Of a stretch of 64,000 nt of DNA, positions 1-6,733 are shown in pieces; within the stretch, counting starts at the first letter, position 1; each line of letters starts with the position of its first letter. Below the pieces are notes generated by a model. It was not told the DNA's origin, ran no database searches, and was given only the letters and a program-made list of their open reading frames with translations. The position numbers and the translations under genes are program-made. The stretch spans positions 1 to 64,000 of the forward strand of contig VGPU01000003.1 in assembly GCA_016882525.1 (NCBI GenBank), written 5' to 3'. The DNA is from Cyanobacteria bacterium M_surface_10_m2_119 (lineage in GTDB: Bacteria > Cyanobacteriota > Cyanobacteriia > PCC-6307 > Cyanobiaceae).

Positions 1-284
1 TGTTGGCAGGGGATGGGGAGCTGCCGGAGGAGCGGCTGGATGGGGAGTGCCTGAAGGGGGACCTGCGGGCGCTGCTGGAGCAGCTGCCGGAGCTGCAGGG
101 GCAGGTGCTGAAGATGCGCTACGGCATTGACACCGACGGCCAAGGCCTGCAGGAACCGATGAGCCTCAGCTCAATCGCCAAGACCCTGGGCATGAGCCGC
201 GACAAGACGCGCAACCTCGAGCGCAAGGCCCTCGAGGGCATCCGCAGCCAGTCGCGCCGGCTGGACGGCTACCTGGCCGCCTAG
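1..284 (+). CDS. Sigma-70 family RNA polymerase sigma factor, C-terminal part (cut by window edge)
   Basis: This is the last ~94 residues of a sigma factor whose beginning lies left of the window; the in-frame TTG at position 3 is not a credible start. The visible part is region 4: an RALLEQLPELQGQVLKMRYG helix resembling region 4.1, then a helix-turn-helix (SLSSIAKTLGMSRDKTRNLE) that would recognise the -35 element. In the canonical recognition helix TRERIRQIE is usual; here it reads SRDKTRNLE, so this is probably a group 2 or alternative sigma rather than the housekeeping one. It ends with TAG and overlaps the convergent membrane-protein gene by 4 bases. Family is certain, subgroup is inference. 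Confidence 0.85.
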   Translation, partial: LAGDGELPEERLDGECLKGDLRALLEQLPELQGQVLKMRYGIDTDGQGLQEPMSLSSIAKTLGMSRDKTRNLERKALEGIRSQSRRLDGYLAA

Positions 285-760
285 AAGAACTGGTCGAAGT
301 TGTCGAAGTCGACGGCGCTGAAGGTGCCGTTCTCCACTTGGGCCATCAGCCGCTCCAGCTGCACCCACAGGGCGCCGGCGGTGCCCACCGAGAGCACGAA
401 GCTCACCAGCAGGGCGGCGCCGCTGGAGAAGCCGAAGACCTGCAGGCTGCCGCCGATGAACAGGGTGATGCCCAGGATCACACCGATGAACGGCAGGGTG
501 GTGGCGCCGGTGCCCAGGGGCAGCAGGGCCAGCCGATCCTGCTTCCAGCCCTCCAGGCGGTTCTGCACCAGCCGGGCGAACGTGAGGCCGCAGAGCACGC
601 CGATCGCCAGGCCCACCCCGGCCACCAGGTAGGGCGGCTGGCCGATGGGGGCGTACTCCAGCAGGAACTCGACGGCATCAAGGTCGCCGTAGCTGCCGCT
701 GGCCAGGTCGGAGGCCGCTTCGCTGAGGTTGATCGGCGCGGAGAACGGCTCGAGGGACAC
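281..760 (-). CDS. Conserved small integral membrane protein, unknown function
   Basis: A 159-residue protein not assignable to a named family by eye. About 45 polar residues precede three hydrophobic segments: roughly 44-66 (YLVAGVGLAIGVLCGLTF), 80-108 (glycine-rich, LPFIGVILGITLFIGG) and 114-136. The tail is acidic and aromatic (VDFDNFDQFF). The polypeptide therefore looks like a three-helix inner or thylakoid membrane protein. Its stop overlaps the end of the sigma factor gene by 4 bases in convergent orientation. Coding is supported by the clean hydrophobic pattern and by lack of a competing frame. Function is unknown. Confidence 0.7.
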   Translation of the reverse strand: MSLEPFSAPINLSEAASDLASGSYGDLDAVEFLLEYAPIGQPPYLVAGVGLAIGVLCGLTFARLVQNRLEGWKQDRLALLPLGTGATTLPFIGVILGITLFIGGSLQVFGFSSGAALLVSFVLSVGTAGALWVQLERLMAQVENGTFSAVDFDNFDQFF

Positions 761-804
761 GGCGCTGCATTCCAGATGGCGCCGACCCTAGCGACGCTGC
801 TTCC

Positions 805-2028
805 TCAGGGTTCCCAGCGCTGGGAACCCAGGAAGGTGAGCTGCACCGCCTCACTCGCCTGGTGATCGCGCGGGCCCAGGCTGAGCATCGTGCCGCCAAG
901 ATCCATCCGGCCGATGGCTTCCAGTCCCTGCACCAGGCTGGCGCGGCTGGGCTCGGGCCCTGCCCGCCGCAGGCCCTCGGTGATCAGCTTGGCGGCGAGA
1001 AAGCCCTCCAGGCTGGTGAACCCGAAGCCTGCTTCCGGGTCCTGGCGCCGCATCAGCCGCTGGTATTCCGCCACCACCGGCACCCGCCGGTTCCAGGGAA
1101 AGGGCACCACCTGGCTGATGCCGATGCCCGTGGCATGGCCATCGGGGAGGGCGTCCTGGAGCCCGCGGGTGCCCACAAACGACACGTTCATCAGCTGGGC
1201 GCGGCTGCCGCGCCGCTGCAGCTCCCGGCTGAATGCGGCGGCGCTGGGGTAGGCGGCAATGATCACCACCGCATTGGCTTCGGCCTCCAGGACCGTGCGC
1301 ACGGCAGCCGCCACTTCGGTGGAGTTGCGCCGCACCGAGGCGGTGGCCACAGGCCGAAGGCCATGGTGGCGCAGGGCCCGCTCACTCGCCGCCAGGCCGT
1401 CATCGCCGAAGGCATCCGCCTGGTGCACCACGGCGATGCGGTGGCGGGCATCGCGGACGAGGTCGTTGACGATGTGGTCGATTTCCGCCTGGTAGCTGGC
1501 CCGCAGGTGGAACACCGTGGGCCGCTGGGGCTCCCGCAGCACCCGGGCCCCCGTGAGTGGCGCCACCAGGGGAATCCGCGCTCGCTCCACCTGGGGCAGC
1601 GCAGCCTGGCTGGTGGGGGTGCCCACGTAGCCGAACAGGGCCAGCACCCGGTCGTTCTCGATCAGCTGGCGGGTGTTGCGCACGGTGAGATCGGGCTCGT
1701 AGCGGTCGTCCCGGCTGATCAGGCGGATCGGCCGGCCGTGGATGCCGCCGCGGCGGTTCACCTCCGCAAACCAGGCTTCCGCACCCTGGCGATACTCCTG
1801 TCCCAGCTGAGCCGATGGCCCGGAGAGGGGCGCCGATTGGCCCAGGAGCAGGGCCTCGCCCTGTGGCTCTCCCGGCTGCGGCGGCGTGTTGAGCGTGCCG
1901 GCAGGAGCGGGAGGGCGGCTCAGGCCCAGCAGCAGGGGCAGGGTGGCCAGAACGGGGATGGCTCCCAGGAGGGGGACTGCCGCCCGGAAGCTCGCGCCTA
2001 GGGTCGGGCCAGACGGCGCAGCCCCCAT
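805..2028 (-). CDS. Type I periplasmic solute-binding protein (LivJ/amino-acid-binding family)
   Basis: About 407 residues. A hydrophobic signal segment (VPLLGAIPVLATLPLLLGL) follows the start, then a type I binding-protein fold: LLLGQSAPLSGPSAQLGQEY near the start, RGGIHGRPIRLISRDD, LFGYVGTPTS, LVAPLTGA, and IAVVHQADAFGDDGL in the second lobe. These match branched-chain amino acid/amide ABC receptors. No permease or ATPase gene lies nearby, so transport is not its obvious job. It is divergent from the channel-like gene at 2027 and their starts share a CATG tetranucleotide. No ATG, GTG or TTG occurs between this ATG and the signal segment, so 2028 is the latest possible start. An ATG at 2058 preceded by GAGAGG is an alternative that would deepen the overlap. 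Confidence 0.85.
   Translation of the reverse strand: MGAAPSGPTLGASFRAAVPLLGAIPVLATLPLLLGLSRPPAPAGTLNTPPQPGEPQGEALLLGQSAPLSGPSAQLGQEYRQGAEAWFAEVNRRGGIHGRPIRLISRDDRYEPDLTVRNTRQLIENDRVLALFGYVGTPTSQAALPQVERARIPLVAPLTGARVLREPQRPTVFHLRASYQAEIDHIVNDLVRDARHRIAVVHQADAFGDDGLAASERALRHHGLRPVATASVRRNSTEVAAAVRTVLEAEANAVVIIAAYPSAAAFSRELQRRGSRAQLMNVSFVGTRGLQDALPDGHATGIGISQVVPFPWNRRVPVVAEYQRLMRRQDPEAGFGFTSLEGFLAAKLITEGLRRAGPEPSRASLVQGLEAIGRMDLGGTMLSLGPRDHQASEAVQLTFLGSQRWEP
808..829. repeat. 22-bp perfect palindrome at the end of the binding-protein gene
   Basis: The plus strand reads GGGTTCCCAGC followed directly by its reverse complement GCTGGGAACCC. It covers the last codons of the periplasmic binding-protein gene (residues GSQRWEP) just before the TGA. 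As RNA it could fold into a strong hairpin, but no T-run follows, so it is not a textbook Rho-independent terminator. It could act as an RNA-stabilising hairpin or a protein-binding site, or it could be chance constrained by coding. Confidence 0.5.
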
Positions 2029-3256
2029 GGCCCCGCGCAGACAGAAGCGCTGGAACATCCTGGCCATCCTCTCGGTGGTGGTGGCCACCATCCTCGCCGT
2101 GATGGGGCTCGCCCAGATCGATGTGGAGCCGGTTCGCAGCCGCGATTCCCTGCGCCTCACCTCGGCCTCCCGGGCCCTCACCACCGATCCGGCCCATGTG
2201 CTCTCCAGTGGCTGGACCTCCCTGCGCGGAGAACGCCTCAGTGGCGCCGAGACCGCCGTGGATCAGCAGGCCCTCCAGCAGGCCCGCCACAACGTGCAGG
2301 TGGGGGTCTACACCACCAGCACCTATGACCTCGACCTCAGCGTCCCCAGCTTCTTCGCCAACGGCTACCTCTGGCTGCGCTGGGATGAACCCCTGCAGCG
2401 TTATCTCGACGCCTGGGGCGCCACCATCGATCAGCGCATCAACCTGCTCAACGGACTGGTGTCAGATGCCGATCCGGTGCTCCAGCCCCTCAGCGATCGG
2501 CCCGAAAAGCTCGTGGATGGCAGTTATTACCAGCTGTTCACCTACATGGGCCGCTTCTACATCGACCGGGCCAGCTTCCGTCACTTCCCCTTCACCACGG
2601 TAAGCCTGCCGCTGGTGGTGGAGGCCGACGACGTGGACGGGGAGCTCGACTACGCCAGTCTGCGCTTTGAGCCTGATCTTCAGAACAGTGGCATGGGCCT
2701 GTATGCGGCAATCATCGGCTGGCTCAACCGGGGCTGGTCGATGGCGGAGTACCGCCACCACTACGCCACCAACTTCGGCCTCGGTGGTGCGGAGAACGAT
2801 TACAGCCAGGTGGTGTTTGACATGGCTTTCGGCACCTCCGCCTGGGCCGCTTTCTGGCGGCTGCTGCTGCCCCTGGCGGTGCTGATGGCGATGGTGCTGC
2901 TCGTGTTCAAGGTGCGGCCCGATGAACAGGACGCTCGCGCCAGCATCCCCGTCACGGTGCTCCTCACTCTGGTCTTTCTGCAGCAGACCTACCGCTCCGA
3001 GCTGCCCCAGCTGCCCTTCCTCACCTTCCTCGACCAGGTGTATGTGGTGGCCTACGTGGTCACCCTGATGGCCTTTGTGCTGGTGATCTGGATCGGCCGG
3101 CGCTACAGCGACATGGAGGCGATGGCCGAGGGGCCAGAGCGCGACCAGCTCGAGCGCCATCTCTACCGGCTGGATGAACTCTGGCCCCTAGCCGTCGTGG
3201 TGTTCAGTTCCCTGAGCATCCTGGTGTGCTGGCTCACCATTCCCGCCGGAAGCTGA
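2027..3256 (+). CDS. Putative pentameric ligand-gated ion channel (prokaryotic Cys-loop-like) homologue
   Basis: 409 residues. Residues 10-28 form an N-terminal membrane or signal segment. Residues ~90-272 resemble a pLGIC extracellular beta-sandwich: VGVYTTSTYDLDLSVPSFFANG, YLWLRWDEP, and FRHFPFTTVSLPLVVE (184-199), which sits where pLGICs carry FPFDxQxLxLxIE. Four hydrophobic segments follow in pLGIC spacing: M1 274-295, M2 305-322 (IPVTVLLTLVFLQQTY) then the short linker SELPQLPFLTFLDQ, M3 334-357, an intracellular charged loop, and M4 385-404. There is no Cys-loop cysteine pair, as in other prokaryotic members. Its start overlaps the start of a divergent periplasmic binding protein, and its last 69 bases overlap the convergent histidine kinase gene. 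Homology is inferred from motif order; ion selectivity and ligand cannot be read. Confidence 0.65.
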   Translation: MAPRRQKRWNILAILSVVVATILAVMGLAQIDVEPVRSRDSLRLTSASRALTTDPAHVLSSGWTSLRGERLSGAETAVDQQALQQARHNVQVGVYTTSTYDLDLSVPSFFANGYLWLRWDEPLQRYLDAWGATIDQRINLLNGLVSDADPVLQPLSDRPEKLVDGSYYQLFTYMGRFYIDRASFRHFPFTTVSLPLVVEADDVDGELDYASLRFEPDLQNSGMGLYAAIIGWLNRGWSMAEYRHHYATNFGLGGAENDYSQVVFDMAFGTSAWAAFWRLLLPLAVLMAMVLLVFKVRPDEQDARASIPVTVLLTLVFLQQTYRSELPQLPFLTFLDQVYVVAYVVTLMAFVLVIWIGRRYSDMEAMAEGPERDQLERHLYRLDELWPLAVVVFSSLSILVCWLTIPAGS

Positions 3257-4090
3257 ACGTTCGGGGGACAGAGGCCAGAGCAGCTCCACCTCGGCTCCTC
3301 CCAGCTCCGCACTGCGCCCGAGCCTGAGTCGGCCGCCGTGGTTCTGCATGGTGGTGCGCACCACGAACAGCCCGAGGCCACTGCCCTGGGGCTTGGAGGT
3401 GGTGAGGAGCAGGGGAGTGCTTCTCGGGAAGCCGGCACCGCTGTCGGCGATGCGAAGGCGCACCGCACTGGCCTCCCGGGTCAGCGTCAGGTGCAGGTGC
3501 CGCCCGTCGCGAAGGTTCTGCACCAGCAGCGCATCTATGGCGTTCTGCAGGAGGTTGTTGACCGCCGATTGCAGCTGGGTGGCATCCCCATCCAGCCACA
3601 GGTCACCCTCCAGTACCACCGTGGAGAGGGCGATGGCGTGTTGGCTGATGGCTCGGCGGAAGAACAGCAGGGAGCTCTCCACCACCGTCACCAGGTTGAC
3701 CGGCTTGTGAGGTGTGTTCACGTTGCGCAGCAGCATGAGCATCCATTCCGTGATCTGCACGGCCCGCTGGGCCTCGCTGTTCAGGGCCGCCAGCCGCCGG
3801 GTCAGCTGGGTCTGCAGAGGAAGACTGGCGCGATCCGGCTCGGAGCTGGAGCTGCGGCCGGCGGGCATGGCGTCCGTGAACTCCAGGTCCTGCAGGGCCA
3901 GCCGGCAGTGCAGCAGGATCGTGCTGAGGGGCTGCCGGATCTCGTGGGCCACCACGGCGGCGGTGAGGCTGCTGTTCAGCTTGCGCTCCATCTCCACGCG
4001 CTGCTCGTCGCTCTGGCGCCGGCGCTGCTGCACCCTCCGGTTGGTCTCCAGGCGGCATTTCTCCAGTCGCTGGCGGCGGCGTTCCAGCAT
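3188..4090 (-). CDS. Sensor histidine kinase core (HisKA-HATPase), second half of a split sensor
   Basis: 300 residues, cytoplasmic, no membrane segment. A basic coiled linker (1-40) leads to the H-box AHEIRQPLSTI with the phospho-acceptor His at about residue 49. The N-box (LQSAVNNLLQNAIDAL), the G1 motif ADSGAGFP and the G2 motif GSGLGLFVVRTTMQNHGG follow, so the catalytic core looks intact. Its ATG directly follows the TGA of the CHASE4-like gene (TGAATG), which favours re-initiation. The linker MLERRRQRLEKCR aligns with the post-membrane linker of the GGDEF/EAL protein at 57406, suggesting the two genes were once one. No response regulator is adjacent. The 3' end overlaps the channel-like gene by 69 bases antisense. 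Confidence 0.85.
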   Translation of the reverse strand: MLERRRQRLEKCRLETNRRVQQRRRQSDEQRVEMERKLNSSLTAAVVAHEIRQPLSTILLHCRLALQDLEFTDAMPAGRSSSSEPDRASLPLQTQLTRRLAALNSEAQRAVQITEWMLMLLRNVNTPHKPVNLVTVVESSLLFFRRAISQHAIALSTVVLEGDLWLDGDATQLQSAVNNLLQNAIDALLVQNLRDGRHLHLTLTREASAVRLRIADSGAGFPRSTPLLLTTSKPQGSGLGLFVVRTTMQNHGGRLRLGRSAELGGAEVELLWPLSPERSASGGNGEPAHQDAQGTEHHDG

Positions 4091-4969
4091 TCAGAGCATG
4101 CGCACCAGCACGGCCCCGCCGCTGCCCAGGGTGAGCACCGGCACGGTGTTGCGCAGGGGAATGGCGGTCCCTTCCCAGATGGACAGCGGTCTCAGTTGCA
4201 GGGGTTGCCCTGCCGGGTTGAGCAACGGCTGGCCGAGCTCCTGTTCCAGGAGGCTGGCGGCGGGGGGTGCCTGGGAGAGGGTGCTGCCTGGGGAGGGGCG
4301 CAGATCGGCCATCAGCTGAGCCATCAGCCTCTGGCTGCGCGGCGACTGCTGGGCGCTCACCGCTGGCAGCAGAAAAGCCAGGCTGCCGTTGGCCGGTTGT
4401 AGCCCGGGGCTGTCGGTGATGCCGCCAAGGGCGCCGGTGTAGATCCGTCCCCTCTCCTCCTGGCAGAGGAGGAGGATCCGCTCACCGGGGCCGCTGCGTC
4501 GGGGGAGATTCGGCTGCAGGCACTGCACCAGGGGCCTGCGGGCCGCCCGGTTGAGCCCCTGGCGATCGGCCGTGAACAGCAGCTGGTGGCGGTTGTTGAA
4601 CGCCAGCATCACGCCACCGCTCTGGAGCACGGCAGCCCTGCGGATGTTCACCTCCAGAAATCGGTGATCCGGGCTGGCCGCGTAGGTGTGCATCTCGGTC
4701 CACTGGCCCCAGTCCTGCGCCACCTGCAGGCTCAACTGCAGCTCAGAGCGCAGCAGCGTGAGGGCCTCCTGCCGTTCTGCCAGGCGCACCTGATGGCGCT
4801 GCTCCAGCAGGCTCACAAAGGTGAAGCCTGTGAGGCCCAGCAGGGCCGCAGCGCTCGCGCGCCACAGCCACTCCTGGCTGGAGCGGGGCGGCAGCGGCCG
4901 CCGTTCCTCACGCCGCCAGGAGCGCAGTGCCAGGCGCATGCGGGCCCAGGGCGCGGACGGGGAGGTCAC
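4091..4969 (-). CDS. Membrane-anchored CHASE4-like sensory protein, first half of a split sensor
   Basis: 292 residues, GTG start. A basic N-terminus (~1-28) is followed by a membrane segment (LWRASAAALLGLTGFTFVSLL, about 34-54) and an extracytoplasmic region with CHASE4 character: LRSELQLSLQVAQDWGQW, then RFLEVNIRRAAVLQSGGVMLAFNNRHQLLF. The same pattern occurs in the GGDEF/EAL protein at 57406-59826. The C-terminus ends in a weakly hydrophobic stretch (TVPVLTLGSGGAVLVRML) that would be the second membrane helix, and the gene stops there with TGA immediately before the kinase ATG. It therefore looks like the sensory half of one histidine kinase. It follows the UbiB-like gene by 17 bases. CHASE4 assignment is by pattern only. 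Confidence 0.7.
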   Translation of the reverse strand: MTSPSAPWARMRLALRSWRREERRPLPPRSSQEWLWRASAAALLGLTGFTFVSLLEQRHQVRLAERQEALTLLRSELQLSLQVAQDWGQWTEMHTYAASPDHRFLEVNIRRAAVLQSGGVMLAFNNRHQLLFTADRQGLNRAARRPLVQCLQPNLPRRSGPGERILLLCQEERGRIYTGALGGITDSPGLQPANGSLAFLLPAVSAQQSPRSQRLMAQLMADLRPSPGSTLSQAPPAASLLEQELGQPLLNPAGQPLQLRPLSIWEGTAIPLRNTVPVLTLGSGGAVLVRML

Positions 4970-4986
4970 GGCGGCGTCCGCTCGCT

Positions 4987-6657
4987 TCAGGCCGCGGAGG
5001 CGAGGGGATTGAGCCGGGCCAGCATGCCGCCGGCCAGCTTGCGGGGGGAGAAGGTGCGGCGCACCAGGCCCGCCAGGGCCCGCAGGTCCTCGGTGTGCAG
5101 GCGATCGCCCTGCACGAGGGTGAGCAGCAGGCGCTGGCGCAGGCTGCCGCCATCGGGCCCCAGCAGCAACTTCAGGCCCGAGCCCATCACCGGCAGCAGA
5201 TCCGTGCTCGGCCCTTCTCCTTCCACCACCGCCAGCAGGCTCTCGAGGCGCTCGATGCGCAGCCGGCCCTGCTGGTCGAAGAGCACATCCAGCAGCTTCT
5301 CGCGCATCTCCGCCGTGTCGCCGGCCAGCAGCCGTCTCGCCACATAGGGGTAGGCCACCTGGAGGATGCGGAAGGAGGGATCCAGCCGCATCGCCAGTCC
5401 CTCCTGGCTCACCACGGCCCGGATGATCAGGGCGAAGCGGGCAGGCACCCGGAACGGGTAGTCGTACATCAGCTCCGAGAAGCGGTCGGTGACCGCCTTG
5501 AAGTTGAAATCGCCCACGTTTTCGCCGATGGCTCCTCCGAGCACCTCTTCCAGGGCCGGAATGATCGGTTCGAGGTCAGTGCTGGGGTGAAGGAAGCCCA
5601 GCTGCACGAAATCCTCGGCCAGGGCTCGGAAATCGCGGTTGATCAGATGCACCACCGCGCTGGTGAGGGTGAGGCGGTCGGCATCCGTGATCGAATCCAT
5701 CATCCCGAAATCCACGTAGCCCACGTGACCCATGGCGCCGGTGCGGCCCGGCAGGGCGAACAGGTTCCCGGGGTGGGGGTCGGCGTGGAAGTAGCCGAAC
5801 TCGAGCAACTGGCGCAGGCCCGACACCACGCAGGTGCGGATCAGGGCCGCGGGGTCGAGGCGCTGGCCCTCCAGCACCTGCCGCTCCTGCAGCTTGGTGC
5901 CATGGATCCAGCTCGTGGTGAGCACGCGCTCGCCGCTGAGGTGCCGCTCCACCGCCGGCACGTGCACCTCTGGATGGCCGGCGAAGAGCGCCGCGAAGCG
6001 CTCGGCATTGTCGGCTTCCCGGCGGTAGTCGATCTCCTCGAACAGGGAGCGCCCGAACTCGTCGATGATTTCGGTCAGGCCAAAGCCGAGGTTGAGCGGC
6101 AGCAGGGGCCCGGTGAGGGTGGCCAGCAGGCGGATCAGCACCAGGTCGCGGCGCAGGATCCGCTCCAGGCCTGGCCGCTGCACCTTCACCGCCACCCAGT
6201 GGCCGTCGGCCAGCCGCGCCCGGTACACCTGGCCGAGGCTGGCGGCCGCCATCGGGTAATCCGGGAACTCGGCGAACAGCTGGCTCGCCGGTGCCCCCAG
6301 CTCGGCTTCGATCGTGGCCAGGGCCACGTCGTGGGGGAAGGCGGGCAGGTTGTCCTGCAGGCGGGTGAGCTGCTCGAGCCAGTCGCGCCGCACCAGGTCG
6401 GGCCGGGTGGAGAGGGCCTGCCCCACCTTGATGAAACAGGGGCCCAGGGCCGTGAGGGTGTGCAGGATGCGCTCGGCCAGGCGCCGTTGCACTGCCTTGT
6501 CGCTGCTGTTGCCCTGCACCAGCAGCACCAGGCCCAGGCTGCCCAGCTGCCAGAGCACGGTCGCCAGCCGGCTGGCCAGCAACCAGGGCCTGAACAGCAG
6601 CCAGCGCAGGTCGGCGGCGGGCTGGTAGCCGTTGGCGGCGGAGGAGAGGGCGGGCAA
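4987..6657 (-). CDS. ABC1/AarF/UbiB family atypical protein kinase
   Basis: 556 residues, the usual length for cyanobacterial members. Visible motifs are the family hallmark KxGQ (FIKVGQALSTRPDL, about residue 76), the alanine-rich nucleotide loop AAASLGQVYRA, the lysine of VAVKVQRPG, HADPHPGN as catalytic loop, and VDFGMMD as the metal-binding DFG equivalent. Family members support quinone (ubiquinone/plastoquinone) metabolism or act as ABC1K regulators of prenyl-lipids; which applies here is inference. Start is TTG at 6657. The downstream CHASE4-like gene begins 17 bases after its stop, so the sensor pair may be cotranscribed with it. Gene family is certain; the substrate is not. Confidence 0.9.
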   Translation of the reverse strand: MPALSSAANGYQPAADLRWLLFRPWLLASRLATVLWQLGSLGLVLLVQGNSSDKAVQRRLAERILHTLTALGPCFIKVGQALSTRPDLVRRDWLEQLTRLQDNLPAFPHDVALATIEAELGAPASQLFAEFPDYPMAAASLGQVYRARLADGHWVAVKVQRPGLERILRRDLVLIRLLATLTGPLLPLNLGFGLTEIIDEFGRSLFEEIDYRREADNAERFAALFAGHPEVHVPAVERHLSGERVLTTSWIHGTKLQERQVLEGQRLDPAALIRTCVVSGLRQLLEFGYFHADPHPGNLFALPGRTGAMGHVGYVDFGMMDSITDADRLTLTSAVVHLINRDFRALAEDFVQLGFLHPSTDLEPIIPALEEVLGGAIGENVGDFNFKAVTDRFSELMYDYPFRVPARFALIIRAVVSQEGLAMRLDPSFRILQVAYPYVARRLLAGDTAEMREKLLDVLFDQQGRLRIERLESLLAVVEGEGPSTDLLPVMGSGLKLLLGPDGGSLRQRLLLTLVQGDRLHTEDLRALAGLVRRTFSPRKLAGGMLARLNPLASAA

Positions 6658-6733
6658 GGCGGTTGGGGGGATGGCCAGCCCGGAGGCTGCGGGACGCTCA
6701 CTGGGCAGACTCTAGAAACCGTCGACGGGCCGG

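Noticed and set aside
805..2028. ABC amino-acid transporter operon around the binding protein
   Set aside because: No permease or ATP-binding gene occurs within several kb on either side; the neighbours are a sigma factor, membrane proteins and a kinase.
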